64,000 nucleotides of DNA from Aralia elata (GCA_034770075.1 CM068380.1:31930005-31994004), one strand, 5' to 3'. Positions 1-11,740 are shown, numbered from the stretch's first letter. The notes: generated by a model not told the origin, from the sequence alone. Program-made: numbers and translations.

Positions 1-825
1 ATACATGAAGTGCAGATAAATTTAAGCTAGTAATCTACAAACCAGGCAAGTCTTTTAGTTCCTATTTGTTATGTGAATTAATGTTTTAATCATATGATGT
101 ATAAAGCATGATGCATTTTATATATGTTACAAGTATGAGACGGCAAAGTCAAATTATGACTACGTTCGTTGAATAAAGAATGCTGATTGAGTTTTGGAAC
201 TCAATCTCTAATTGTTATGTGTTGATCGTTATGCATGACATGTTTAGTCAAATGATTATGATTTAGATGATGAGCATGTTATCTATGTGCTATGTGATGC
301 ATGCAAACTGTTAGATTTTGCTGAGCTGTCGAGCTCATTCTTGCAAATAACCATTTTTGCAGGTTAAAAATACAAGGTAAAGTTATGTGTTGCTTGAATG
401 GCATGAATCAGATGTAATGCATGCAGATTAGGTGTTGTACCTTAAATTAATGTTTTTGAACCATGATTAAGGTTCTGGATAATGTATTTGATGATGTATT
501 GAGTGTAACAGATGTAGAGTTGTTAAATTTGTATTAAGTTGTAAATTTAATTTTTATCTGATGTATAAAAGGTATTGAACTAAGAAGTAAGTTTAATTTT
601 ATTATAACTCTGATGAAGTGAATTATAAAGTAAATATGATTCTAAAATATGTAGATGATTAAAGGTTATGATTCAGGAAAAAGTAAAAAAAGAAAACGTA
701 AAAGTTTAAAATTATTCCGCATTTTATTAAGTTTAACATTAAATAATGTTGTAAAGTTAGAATGAGGATGTATTGATAATGACCGATGTGGAGAGTTGGA
801 TTGTTCAGAATTTGGGGTCGTTACA
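1..825 (+). repeat. Element I 5' LTR, last 825 bp
   Basis: Position 1 aligns to 5642 and position 825 to 6466 of the 3' LTR. It ends in TCGTTACA directly before the primer binding site. The missing first ~1.73 kb lies left of the window. Confidence 0.9.
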
Positions 826-840
826 GTTGGTATCAGAGCT
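826..840 (+). other. Primer binding site, element I
   Basis: TGGTATCAGAGC at 828-839 matches the complement of the 3' end of plant initiator tRNA-Met and starts two bases after the LTR. It is followed by the hairpin AGGTT-AGA-AACCT at 844-856. Confidence 0.85.
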
Positions 841-3589
841 GATAGGTTAGAAACCTTAGGTAAGAGTACCTTAGGCTATAACCTTAGAGAATAGAGGTGA
901 AGATGATAGAGTTAAAAAAATAATAAGTTAAGAATAATTATGGTGCAATCGTACTCTTTAATGGTTGATGTATAGTATCTGGGCTAAACAATTCCTTCAG
1001 AGAGAGGAGGTTGATACGAACTAGTGACCGATCTAACTTGCTGTGAGGGACAGTGTAGACGAGACGGGAACTAGTTTGTTGGTTGTTTGTGGGAAACCAC
1101 TCAGGTGCTGTACTGAACACTGTTAGAGACTCAATGTGTATCAAGTATAGAATTATAGATGCGTATGATTAAGAAGTGATTCTTTTTATATAGGTAGATG
1201 CATAAGATGAGTTAAGTCCTAGAAACGTTACAAGGAGAAGATGTGAATAATGTGAAGTAAACTCGAATAAAATAGTGAATAATATGAATAAAGTTAGAGA
1301 TTCTTAAAGGAAGAATTTATATATAAACAAGAAGATCCAAATAAGAATCTTGAAGAGTTTTATAAGATGAGAACCAGGAGTTACCTGACTCCAGTAATAA
1401 AGATGGTGTTAATAAATAGACGATATCTATAAGATAAGAATGATATTAATGATAAGGATAAACTCAAATAGAGTTTAGAGAATTCATGTGAGACAAGATT
1501 ATGATAAAATGATTAGGTTCAAAGAAGAACCTGAAGAGCTAAAAGAACAGGGAACACCTAAGTTGATTAATCATAAGATAACGTGATTAAAAAGAAGAAT
1601 AAAGAAGATCGTAGGATGAGACGATCATATGATAAGAAAGAATCGTAAGAAGAGTTGATGATAGAACGAGATCACGGCGTGATTTGCTAAAGTTGTAAAA
1701 TGTCAGAGATCTTAAATGATTGAATAGTTGTAGCATGACGCTATAAAGGGATGGTAATATGAAATAGTAGAGGTAAACTCACGAGGAGTTATATGAAATA
1801 CGAGCAATTCATATCAAGTAAAGAGTTAAGTTAAGAGCAAGATGAAGTTAGGTGGGATTTCAATTGAGGACTCATGTTAGTGGCTGATTTGTACGATTCC
1901 TGATATGGGACAGGAATTTGTTCTTGGTTTGAAAACTACTTAGCTTCCTATATTAATATAGTGGTTGAGTTGAACAAATCCTGGAATAGGACGGGATTTG
2001 TCCATGGTTTAACAACCGCTCAGCTTCCTATATTGATTAGTGGTCGAGTTGGTTTAAAAACCACTTAGCTTCCTATATTGATAATCATTGAAATATTGGT
2101 GTCGCATTATCGACATACATATGACGAGAAGGTGATTCTTTTCTCATATTTATAATTGATAGTTAGAGAATATTTAAGATTACGTGCGGTTCTTAAAACT
2201 CATACTTGTGGTAGGTTCGTGACTCATAATCGTATGGTGGAACCCCTCAGCGAATGGACGGTTTTGGTCTGACTAGGATAAGTTCCTAAAACCATATGAT
2301 TATGGTAAGTTCCTGAACTTCCAAAGTGTGGTAAGTTTGATGAACTACATTGGGTATAGAAACGTTATGGAATAGAGAGCATTGATGATATTGAAGAATG
2401 ATAGGATGATTGAGTAATGAAGCAATGGAGTAAAGATTGAAGTTGATGGAGAGAAATGGAGATTTCAAATCTTCTAGCTATGCTAGATTTTCGAAATTTA
2501 TTGACATCGTACTGATATTCACAATTTTGAATCCTCGAAAATATATTGGGCAATGTTTGAACCAATAAGTTATAAAAAGGTGCTATTATTCATATGTCTA
2601 TGCTAATTGTTTCAGCTAGACAAAAATAATTTGAAATTATCAAAATGTAGTTTCAACGATGGAGTCATCAATGCAATTGAACCTAGTGTTGGATGTGATC
2701 GAAGGATCGTCAGCCCACTATGGTATGATGTAGTATGATAAAATCTTAAAATGACGGCATCCTCAACGTACTATTAAAATGGTACGGTATCATGACGTCA
2801 TAAAAGAATTTTATTTTTTTTCTATTAAGTTATGAAAAGATATGCCAATTGAGTTGGCTAAAAATGTTTTGACTAATATCCGAATTGTTGTTCAAGGTCT
2901 ATGCTAATTGATTCGGCTAGACAACTATTGAAAGATATTTATGAAGTTTAAGAATTCTTTGAGATTTTATGCCAAACCAGTTTATTCTGGTACGGAATTT
3001 GTATTAAGTCTGAGGTGAACCAACCCTGTAATGGGGGATACACAATAACGTTAATATGTATGTGCACAATACATAGTACGAAGGGCTGATCACCTGGAGT
3101 ACGAGAAGAGATGGTCAATAGTCTTTTGACTGTTAAAGGTTACGGTAAAAATATCTGTTAACCTAGGACAAGGTTCGAGTCTTTACGACTCCTCAGCAAG
3201 ATATTGAAAGTTTTTGAATGTATCTTTAAATTCTTGAGTTATTCATACTACTTCCCAATTATTAAACAATTGTGGAAGATTCTTATTCTTTTGAAAGGTG
3301 GAAGTGGAAAGGAGGATATTCCTTAAGAAGGGGTATTACACATGTGGTGATGAGTAAGTTAAAGAAACTATAATAAATTCAAGAAAGGAATGAAATTCTA
3401 GAAAGAGAAGAGATAAATTTAGTTGATGATGAGTAATGATGAGAAATTTTTAGAAGAGAAATATGAGAAGGATGCAACAATCTTAGAAAGATCCTTACAG
3501 AAAGAAATTGGTATATAACCCAATGAGTAAGTAGAGATTAACATAAAGTCCATTTCGTTAAATAGAAGGAACGAATATTAGTAAATCAA
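841..3589 (+). mobile_element. Element I internal region, non-coding
   Basis: No gag, protease, reverse transcriptase or integrase motif is visible in any frame. From about 1180 to 1830 it is purine-rich. At 1880-2095 a phrase of the type CTTCCTATATTGATTAGTGG recurs three times. From about 2580 to 3290 it resembles the U5-side half of a Tekay-like LTR: three forms of TATGCTAATTG plus GGCTAGACA, then AACCAACCCTG and GGGCTGATCACCT, in the same order as at 14070-14330 in the LTR of element B. I read it as decayed LTR sequence trapped in the element. Confidence 0.5.
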
Positions 3590-3640
3590 AATTTCGAGGA
3601 CGAAATTCTTTGAAGAAGGGGTGAATGTGATATCCCGAGT
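3590..3640 (+). repeat. Fossil 3'-end module: hairpin, purine tract, LTR start
   Basis: AATTTCG-AGGA-CGAAATT (3590-3607) is a perfect 7-bp stem with loop AGGA. A purine tract GAAGAAGGGGTGAA follows, then TGTGATATCCCGAG at 3626, which has the form of the LTR starts TGTGACAACCC and TGTAACGATC elsewhere in the window. It is a second, older LTR start about 280 bp upstream of the functional one, so an LTR remnant is embedded in element I. Confidence 0.55.
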
Positions 3641-3872
3641 ATTTAGGCGATGCTAAATCAAGATATTTTATGATTACAACGAGTATGTTATACAATGATC
3701 CTTAGAGAAAGGAAGTGAATGCGTTAAAGGGTGAAAGAAATTATAATACTCGAAGTGTTCCAAGTTTAAGTGAAGGTGATGAAATAAAACCTACATTAAG
3801 GTAATGCGTTGAAGTTATTCAACGATAATTATGAAAGAGATTTAGTGAAAACCGAGTAAAGGAGGTTTCGTT

Positions 3873-3908
3873 GATTCTGAGGACGGAATCCTTATAAGGA
3901 GGGAAGGA
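3873..3908 (+). promoter_or_regulatory. Stem-loop and polypurine tract of element I
   Basis: GATTCTG-AGGA-CGGAATC (3873-3890) pairs over seven positions with one T-G wobble. The purine tract AAGGAGGGAAGGA ends at 3908, directly before the 3' LTR, and would prime plus-strand DNA synthesis. Confidence 0.75.
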
Positions 3909-5238
3909 TGTGACAACCCAGATTTTTAGAATTTATTAAATAGGAATTTAATAAATAAAATTCTTATTATGTGACGTTTTGAGTTTTGAGTATGTGTATA
4001 TGTGATATATATATTGTGAAATATATGATTTAATGTGAAGAGAATTATATGTTCGTGTATTTGGGAAAAGAGGTTTAATAGTTAATTAAACTATTGAATG
4101 AAGTGAAGGAAATTGCTACGAAAAAGATATTTACTGAATATTAGAAAGTTGAAAATTATATTATGAATTAATATAATTTGAATGTTATGTGTTGTGAACA
4201 ATGGTAATTATTGTGAATTAAATTTCATAATAATGTGAGTGATTTATTTAATTAAAATAAGGAATTAATGAGAATATAATTATTTTAATAATATGAGAGA
4301 GTAATGTGTTGCATATAAATGTAACATATTAATGTAGTATGATTGTGAATTTCATAGATTAAAATGTTTATCGAATAAACATTTGATGGAAATTATTGTA
4401 GAATAATTTAATTAAGCATTTTAGTGCGTATTTTATTACGCGAGTAATATTCTAATTTAATTTAATGATTAAATTAGAGGAATAATAATTTATTAAATGA
4501 AATTATAATTATAATTGTCTAATTTGAGATTATAAATTTTGTTAGTAAGATTTAATTAGATTTATTAATATAATAAGTTTAATTAAAATTTAGTAGGTGT
4601 GACAAAATATTATATAGTAAGAAGGAATATTAAAATAAGGGAAAAAGGAGCTTTTGAGTTGATGCCAAACAAGGCCTTGTGGCCTTTGGCTTTCTTAACC
4701 GATGAAAAACACGTAAGTTGTCAGGAGTCAGGAGAAAAGACAGAACATAGAGGAAGGGAGAATTCAGAGAGAAGAAATTCTCTGTGAATTGAGAGTAAAT
4801 GTTTGGAAATGAAAGAAGGAAGAAGAAGGATAATCAAGCCCTCCTAATTGTGTGACTAAGCTTAGAAGAAATCAAAGGTAAATTCTAAAATTGCTAGTTT
4901 TTATTTTTCTAAAACTAGTTCTCTATAATTGGTTTCGATGATTACTTTGTTGAGAAATTGGTTATATATGTTGTAGGGTTGTAATAATCTGATTTCATGT
5001 TGTATATGAACGATTTTGAGTGATCAAATCCATGAGAATGTGTTTTAAAATAAAGAATTTGAGTTTTGGAAAAATTAAGAAAAAGTTGATTTAAATCCTC
5101 TGGGTTTTGTTAATTTGGTTGTTTTAGGTTGTTAGAATTGATAAATGGATGCTTAGTAATGTTTTTAGAAAGTTCTTGATAATTGGGTAGGTTTGATTTG
5201 GTGTCAGATGCTTTAAAATTCGTGTTTTTGGGTTGAAA

Positions 5239-5264
5239 ATTCTGCAGTTCGCGAACTGCAGAAT
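5239..5264. repeat. Perfect 26-bp palindrome in LTR of element I
   Basis: Each half is 13 bases (ATTCTGCAGTTCG and its exact complement) with no loop, centred on 5251/5252. It opens a cluster of smaller GC palindromes that continues to 5395. Confidence 0.9.
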
Positions 5265-5276
5265 CTGGAATCCAGG

Positions 5277-5395
5277 GAGCTCGCCCCGGCGAGCTCAATA
5301 AGCCAATTTCCTCACCCCGGCGAGAATTTTGTGAAGGAATTTCTCGCCCCGGCGAGCGTTTTGTGTTGAAATTTTCTCGCCCCAACGGGAATTGC
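5277..5395. repeat. Cluster of CTCGCC-CC-GGCGAG palindromes
   Basis: CTCGCCCCGGCGAG occurs perfectly at about 5280 and 5343. Decayed copies lie at about 5311 (CTCACCCCGGCGAG) and 5375 (CTCGCCCCAACGGG). The same word, read on the other strand, occurs in the LTRs of the unrelated element E at 46671 and 51185. Confidence 0.8.
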
Positions 5396-6466
5396 AGAGA
5401 TGGAAATTTTTTTTCGTGTTTTTAATTCTTTTCTTTTTGGTCATCATATGTTACCTAAACAAGATTTACTTATAAACATTATACATCTAATATAAAGCAA
5501 AGTTCAAGACTTAACCAAAGGTTAAGTGTCGATTAAAGTGGTACGTATTAAATAACGGATTATGAAATGTTAAGTAGAATTAATTCTAATTATTGCTATG
5601 TGGCTAATAAATGATGTACATGATTATATATATCGTGTAGGATACATGAAGTGCAGATAAATTTAAGCTAGTAATCTACAAACCAGGCAAGTCTTTTAGT
5701 TCCTATTTGTTATGTGAATTAATGTTTTAATCATATGATGTATAAAGCATGATGCATTTTATATATGTTACAAGTATGAGACGGCAAAGTCAAATTATGA
5801 CTACGTTCATTGAATAAAGAATGCTGATTGAGTTTTGGAACTCAATCTCTAATTGTTATGTGTTGATCGTTATGCATGACATGTTTAGTCAAATGATTAT
5901 GATTTAGATGATGAGCATGTTATCTATGTGCTATGTGATGCATGCAAACTGTTAGATTTTGCTAAGCTGTCGAGCTCATTCTTGTAAATAACCATTTTTG
6001 CAGGTTAAAGATACAAGGTAAAGTTATGTGCTGCTTAAATGGCATGAATCAGATATAATGCATGCAGATTAAGTGTTGTACCTTAAATTAATGTTTTTGA
6101 ACCATGATTAAGGTTCTGGATAATGTATTTGATGATGTATTGAGTGTAACAGATGTAGAGTTGTTAAATTTGTATTGAGTTATAAATTTAATTTTTATCC
6201 GATGTATAAAGGGTATTGAACTAAGAAGTAAGTTTTATTTTATTATAACTCTGATGAAGTGAATCATAAAGTAAATATGATTCTAAAATATGTAGATGAT
6301 TAAAGGTTATGATTCAGGGAAAAGCAAATAAAGAAAACATAAAAGTTTAAAATTATTCCGCATTTTATTAAGTTTAACATTGAATAATGTTGTAAAGTTA
6401 GAATGAGGATGTATTGATAACGACCGATGTGGAGAGTTGGATTGTTCAAAATTTGGGGTCGTTACA

Positions 6467-6911
6467 CTCTACGATCAGTGGGGTGACTCTATGATCACCA
6501 ACTAGGTTCCATGACTCACTTATGAAGCTTTACGATCGTCTAGTGAGGCTCTACGATCCGTAGAGTTCATCCTACGACTGACTGACGAGACTTTATGATC
6601 GGCAGAATTTACTCTACGATCGTCATGTTCACTCTACGATCCCTTCGGGGACCGACCAAACTTACTCTACGATATGCGAGAGAAACCCTACGATTGCCGA
6701 GTGGTCCGACTGACCTACTCTACGATTGCCGAGTGAAACTCTACAATCGGCAGAGTCCACTTTATGATGACCGAGGGGTTCGGTTACCTTACTCTACGAT
6801 TGCTAAGTGGAACCCTACGATCAACAGAGTCCACTTTACGATGGCCGAGTGAATCTCTATGTTCGGAGCGAGACCACTCTATGATCGTAGAGTTCACCTT
6901 ATGATCTACTG
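6467..6911. repeat. Degenerate ~21-bp minisatellite CTCTACGATCG
   Basis: About 20 diverged copies of CTCTACGATCGNNGAGT follow one another at spacings of roughly 20 to 33 bases. Units near 6720-6790 and 6797-6850 form a larger repeat of about 75 bp: CTCTACGATTGC, then AATCGGCAGAGTCCA, then CTTTATGATG. Many copies carry the word on both strands (CTCTAYGATCGTAGAG), so part of the array is palindromic. An open frame crosses it but has no family resemblance. Confidence 0.75.
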
Positions 6912-8098
6912 GGATTTAGAAGTACTTCAAGTATCAGCTCAAGGAACATCCTTTGGCCGATTCATCTAAAGTCAATTATGTCTAGAAATATAGTTTTGGG
7001 TCTAGTCGACCCTCTGCTGACAAGATTTTGGCTTCGGCTCCAGGTCTGAACCTTTCGTAGTTCGGGAATTTCTTCGGGCTCAGATGTACTTTGCGTTTGG
7101 CTTCGGGAAACCAAAGGTTTGGGTCTCAACATCATATTAGAACTTCGATTTCAGAGTAGTGACTTCGGGAGTTAGGTCCGAGCCTTACTGGTATAAGAGG
7201 TTCTTGACTTCGGGTCTAGCACTAAACCAGACCCTCAGAGGCTAACAAAACCTTCGGGTTCGTTTACAGATTTCTCTTCAGAAACCACTCTATAGTTTGG
7301 GGTCGGGTAACCACCGATGTCTAACCCCGTTCCTTAGGTCCATGGGTTTGGAGTGAGGTGACGAACCTTATCGGAACAGTTTCGGCCCTTCCGATATTAA
7401 CTAGGTAATATGGGTAAGGTCATTAATACGACTCTGGTTTAAGTTACTATCTGGTCCCATATATATATGTTATGCAATTCCGGTACAGCTACCCTACGAC
7501 TCCAGAGTTTAACATTACTATAATATTACCAATAATTATGCTTGACTCAACTTCTACTGACTCAAACAGAAGGAAATTTACTGGACAAGGAAAGACTAAT
7601 GCTTGACATAAAAATGGGTCTCACCTTTCCGGGGCTTCGATTGCTATCTCTCTAGCTTTTCAGATTCTGTTCGCCTCTCCGAACTCTGTTCGCCTCTCCG
7701 AATGGCAAGAACTCCTCCTCAAGATTACTCTTACTCTCATAACTCACAATGTCTTTATTGTATTAGAACTAATAACTCAGCAAGCTCCACAAGAGAAATC
7801 GGGGTAGAAGAATCTTTACCCAATCGCTGGTTATTGCCTAGATCTTAGGACCGGTTCTAACTAGATTAACTGTTGGTCGGGAGAGGTTTGGTGGAAAGTT
7901 TCCACTAACCCCAACTCTGCCCATGCCTCCAGAGATCACCACCAGACCTATGGTTAAGTAAAGCGGGAATAGGCCATTGGCCTAGTGCGGCTGGTTGTAC
8001 TAAACAAGTCAGGATTTAAATAATAAGCTAATACCTTACATCGGTAATACAACTTTCAGTTTATAAATACCAAATTCGTATTGGGTTGTCCGAGTAGA

Positions 8099-8162
<64 letters not shown>

Positions 8163-8357
8163 CCCGATACCCTAATTTATTGTTTGGGCTTGTTTAAACG
8201 ATTTACTAGGCTAGTCCATTACACACATGGACTATTAAATCAATTAATACATAGCCGCAAATAGTCATCCAAATTATTTAAGGATTTAAATTAATACACA
8301 AGAGAATAAAATAAAATTCTTAATATTATTAATAAAATAGCTTAGAAATTTGCAGTC
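6912..8357. other. Unassigned stretch, probably retroelement debris
   Basis: No ORF of interest is present. The phrase CTTCGGG recurs between about 7020 and 7260. A 19-bp phrase TCTGTTCGCCTCTCCGAA stands twice in tandem at 7667-7702. Because a Tat-like integrase tail follows, this may be decayed sequence of the same element, but I cannot show that. Confidence 0.4.
8101..8156. repeat. (TA)n microsatellite
   Basis: An uninterrupted AT dinucleotide run of more than 50 bases. A shorter run lies at 8947-8972. Confidence 0.95.
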
Positions 8358-8917
8358 ATTACAGTAGAAGCAGCTAACAAAAATATCAAGAAAATTATGG
8401 GGAAAATGGCGACAAATCATCGAGGGTGGCCAGATTTATTACCTCTTACTTTGCTTACCTATCGAACATCAGTCCACACCTCGACTGGGGCAACTCCCTA
8501 TTCCTTAGTTTACGGCACAGAGGCAGTATTACTAGTTGAAATTGAAATGGCATCCCTCAGGACTTTGTTGGACGCCCAAATTGAGGAAAGTCAATGGTTA
8601 CAAGATCGATACGACCAGTTAGCCCTGATCGATGAAAAGAGAATGGTCGCCATCATTCACGGGCAGCTATATCAACAACGCATTTCCAGATCATACAATA
8701 AGAAGGTACGATCCCGAGAGTTCAAAGAAAATGATTTGGTATTGAAAAAGGTTATTCCTGGCCAAGACGAAGCCAAAGGGAAATTTGCGCCAAATTGGGA
8801 GGGCCTTTTGTCGTCAAGACAGCTTTATCAAAAGGAGCCTTGATACTTCAAGAAATAGACGGCGAGTTGTTCCCTCAACCACTTAATGCGGATTCTGTGA
8901 AACGATATTTCCCATAA
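8358..8917 (+). pseudogene. Integrase C-terminal fragment, Tat/Ogre-like Ty3/gypsy element
   Basis: The translated segment starts VEAANKNIKKI at 8364 and runs through YRTS, TGATPYSLVYG and VEIEMASLR, the tail of the integrase core. It continues through HGQLYQQRISRSYNKKVR and DLVLKKV into the GPY/F-type end. These phrases are typical of Tat-lineage integrases. One base is missing near 8803. The next frame restores PFVVKT...SKGALIL and ends SVKRYFP with a TAA at 8915. Everything upstream (gag, protease, RT, RNase H and the integrase DDE residues) is missing, so it is a dead fragment. The lineage call rests on recalled family motifs; confirm by phylogeny. Confidence 0.8.
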
Positions 8918-9339
8918 AAACCCAATTGTACTATCCCTAAAAACAAATATATATATATATATATACATATATCAGTTTATCTTGGGCTACATTTAGCCTG
9001 AACTACGTGAGACCTGATCTCCTCACCATTATAGGAGTATGTAGGCAGCCGTCTCTCGGTGCAGTCTAATCCTTATAGAATTTTAAATATCTGTCAATTA
9101 TGATAAACTTACCAATGGACCGTCTGATCCATATACCGATCAACCAAATACCCATCCCAGATACGAACCCTTTGATCCAAACTTTTCAAATAAACCTAAA
9201 CCCTTTAACCCGATCAATGACCTACTCTAATGAAATCAGAATGCATCTAGGCATCTCTCAGCAAATTCGACGCGGGAGCGTCAAGTGGTAAATCAACAAC
9301 ATGTCGGGATCATAATCATCAAAAGAAGCGGCAAATCAA
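8918..9339 (+). other. 3' untranslated stretch of the Tat-like fragment
   Basis: It carries GAACTACGTGAGACCTGAT and GTAGGCAGCC at about 9000-9050, words commonly found downstream of pol in Tat/Ogre elements. A short open frame at 9100-9291 (Pro- and Ile-rich) resembles nothing I know. Confidence 0.45.
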
Positions 9340-10171
9340 GCAAGTGGGGGAAGATATATCAAAAAAGGAAGTTAACCCAAAAAGTAAATGCTTTCTTTAT
9401 ATATTTAATTGTTTGATATAAATTAGTTTTCTGTGATTAATGACAAAATAACATAGATACTCGATCGGTGTATATGTAAATTTGGGCTTTAAAACGGTAT
9501 CAAGGTTTCCATCTTGTGAAAACCGGATTTAAGGTCTTGAGATAGTGAAAATTATGATTGTCGGTGTTCGGGGCTATTGAGATGACTTTCATGCCCACGA
9601 ATTGCCCCAACCCCATTTCGATGCTTAATTTCCCGTTTATCACCAAAGATGATTTTAAACAAAACAACAAAGATCGTTTGAAATCAAATCGCGTTGGGTT
9701 GTAAGACGGCAATAGAATAAACTGATAATTATAAAGAATCTTGATCCCTATTCGGTGAAGGGTTTGAAAAATCGTGTTTTCCAAAACGTCACCCCAAAAA
9801 AGGTTTTCATTAAAATCAAAGCTAAAACGAACCTTTTTCATCCAATCAAATTCATTATGCATAGGTTTAAAGAGACTTTTAAGTTGCTTTCAAAATAACG
9901 CACTTCCCACGATTTCGATCAAAGCTAAATAGCGATTTCCTTCAAAATCACACATATACACACACACAAACTTCACACTTGAAAAACATCAAGATGAGGT
10001 AACCGTGTTTTCACGGAAGTCGGGGGGTGCCTAACACCTTCCCCTCGCTTAAGCAAGCCCCCGAACTCTATGGATCTCGGTTCCGAGACCAATTTTACGG
10101 AGTCACATGTTGGGCATATTGTGAAATCTAAAAATCCGGATGAGTTGGTACATCCATTTTAACCCTTATCA
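9340..10171 (+). repeat. Probable Tat/Ogre-like LTR with preceding purine tract
   Basis: AAGTGGGGGAAGA at about 9340 is a plausible polypurine tract. The sequence down to TTATCA at 10171 is followed by a primer-site-like word, so this interval is inferred to be an LTR of about 0.8 kb. Its inner part GGGGGTGCCTAACACC to CCCCCGAACTC (about 10020-10070) is typical of Tat-lineage LTRs. No second copy exists in the window, so both boundaries are inferred. Confidence 0.5.
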
Positions 10172-10173
10172 AC

Positions 10174-10190
10174 TGGCGACTCTGTCTAAT
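10174..10190 (+). other. Primer-binding-like site after the Tat-like LTR
   Basis: TGGCGACTCTGTCT matches the TGGCGACTCTGCT form I recall for Tat/Ogre elements, usually assigned to tRNA-Arg. It means that the LTR to its left once served as a 5' LTR, although an integrase tail also lies to its left. Confidence 0.5.
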
Positions 10191-11299
10191 TAGCTCATCA
10201 ATTAAAATCAATCTTTCAAAACCCCGTCGACATTTATGTCGGCTTTTTTTCTAAAAAACTCACCCTTTAAGCAAAATAATAAATCGAGATCTTTAAAAAA
10301 GGGTAGAAACATGACAAATCTAGGAAAAATTCCCGGCGTCGACAACCGTTATCAGGTGATTCAATTGTTAGAATCCCTTGCTCGATTAGTTAGGACCTCC
10401 TCCCCACTAGATATGGATCGAGGGTTTTGCGGAGTGCTTGCAAAATTTACTTAAAACATTATAAATGACTATATCCACAATAGATCTAAGTAGGATCTAG
10501 CGAAAAGGCTAAAGCTTTGAACTTTGAAACCGAATAATCTAGATTTAGGCTAAATCTATGGTGGATCTAATGAAAAGATCCTAACTTGACAATGGCAAGA
10601 TAAAACTATCGATAAAAATGATCCAAATCTAGAAACATGATAAAAGGTATGATAATTGAAAAATAGATAAACTTTAAGCACAATAATGGATAAAACACAA
10701 GAGATCTAATAGATCTACATTGAATTTACAAGAAAGATTGAATCTTTCACCTTGAGGAACAAGATTTGACACCTCCTTGCTCTCAAATGTGTATAGATCT
10801 AGCTAATCTAATTTAAAAGTTGAAGAAAATCTAACAAATTTGAGCCAAATCCCGAGCTCCTCTCTTTAAGATACCTCCTTTCTCTCTCTAAGATTCCTCT
10901 GGGTAGCCGCAGGTGCATCTACGGCTGGCCCAGGTGGGCCCACGTGCCTTGGTGTTTATGTCGTGTCGTCTGTTCTTCGTTTCGTTTGCTGTAATGTCCG
11001 TAACTTTCAATCCGGGAAGAGTTAGGAGACGTGCCATATCTTTCTAAAAAGCTCTTTTTGAGGGCTACGCAATGCATAGGGTTTGGCCAATTCTGGATCC
11101 AGGAAGATAGAGCAAATTACAGAAATAGATCTTCCCATTGATGCCAGTTAGTCAGTCGTCATTCCTTGGATAGCTTGTTACTTGATAGTCGTTGTGATAA
11201 CTTCTCGTACATTGGTCTGAGTTCCAAAATCCTCTATTCGGATGTCTCGTCCTCTGACTGAAATGACTCTTTTGCCCTCCTACAAGGGTTAGAAGATAT
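10191..11299. other. Unassigned stretch, possible LTR fragment on minus strand
   Basis: GATCTA words recur between 10480 and 10830. At 10912-10940 AGCCG and CGGCT form an imperfect hairpin inside a GC patch. ATGACTCTTTTGCCC at 11262 matches the word next to the LTR start of elements D and D' (16785, 58420), which suggests a minus-strand LTR remnant of an Athila- or Tat-like element. No coding potential was recognised. Confidence 0.35.
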
Positions 11300-11435
11300 A
11301 TGCGGGAATTTTGGGTGTCTACAATGGGTTACAAGAAGAACCCACGGCTCAAAGGGATTAAAAAGAAGGAATTCCCTCAAGAGTATGAGTTCCTTGCTAA
11401 AATTGTTGACAAATGCATCCTCTGCAAGGACACTA
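11300..11435 (+). pseudogene. Unrecognised short coding-like fragment
   Basis: An open frame reads MGYKKNPRLKGIKKKEF and then QEYEFLAKIVDKCILCKDT, a lysine-rich stretch ending in a CxxC. It is cut off where the LTR end at 11436 begins. I do not recognise it. It could be a remnant of a retroelement accessory ORF or chance. Confidence 0.25.
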
Positions 11436-11656
11436 TGACACCCCCAAATTCAGGTACCAATACCTCGAATTTGGTGCTCACGATAAACTACATCCATACA
11501 CCTCTAAACAACATATGACAACTAATGCGGAATAAATAAACATATATTGTTCATTATAAAAGGTTTACTACGTTCCCAAGGTCTATAACCTTAAATAAAT
11601 ACATCACGGAATACATTAATAATACAAAACGATTCCACAATTACATAACGGGATAG
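11436..11656 (-). repeat. Tekay-like LTR 3' end, inverted fragment
   Basis: The reverse complement runs from TTTAAGGTTATAGACCTTGG through ATGAACAATATATG and TCCGCATTAGT to GAATTTGGGGGTGTCA. This matches, in order, the end of the C LTR at 38990-39154. Only about 220 bp remain. Confidence 0.7.
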
Positions 11657-11740
11657 TGTGACAACCCGAATTTTCGAGAATAATTATAATAATAATTTAA
11701 TATAGAATAATTCTTATTATGAGTCGTGTTTGAATATATA
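11657..11740 (+). repeat. LTR 5' end fragment related to element I
   Basis: TGTGACAACCCGAATTTT followed by AATTCTTATTATG resembles the first ~80 bp of the element I LTR (3909). It is cut by the insertion of element B at 11741. Confidence 0.65.

Larger units (their letters stand above)
1..6466 (+). mobile_element. Element I: non-coding gypsy LTR retrotransposon (LARD-like), left end outside window
   Basis: A 5' LTR tail, a tRNA-Met type primer site, a 3.1-kb internal region without a usable ORF, a purine tract and a complete 3' LTR appear in that order. The last 825 bases of both LTRs align without a gap. I counted about 21 mismatches by eye, about 19 of them transitions. Primer site, LTR start (TGTGAC) and LTR end (GTTACA) resemble the Tekay-like elements B and C, so I infer a non-autonomous relative that depended on such an element. 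Its left target duplication lies outside the window. Confidence 0.8.
3909..6466 (+). repeat. Element I 3' LTR (2,558 bp)
   Basis: It starts TGTGACAACCC after the purine tract and ends GGTCGTTACA. The first kilobase is AT-rich. A GC-rich palindrome cluster lies at 5239-5395. The small ORFs across it have no family resemblance and are not likely genes. Confidence 0.85.

Noticed and set aside
4599..4787. Short open frame in the element I LTR
   Set aside because: Lies within an LTR, no homology, no counterpart in other LTRs.
6595..6852. 85-codon frame over the minisatellite
   Set aside because: Open only because the repeat unit lacks stops in this frame. The protein is a decayed repeat with no resemblance.
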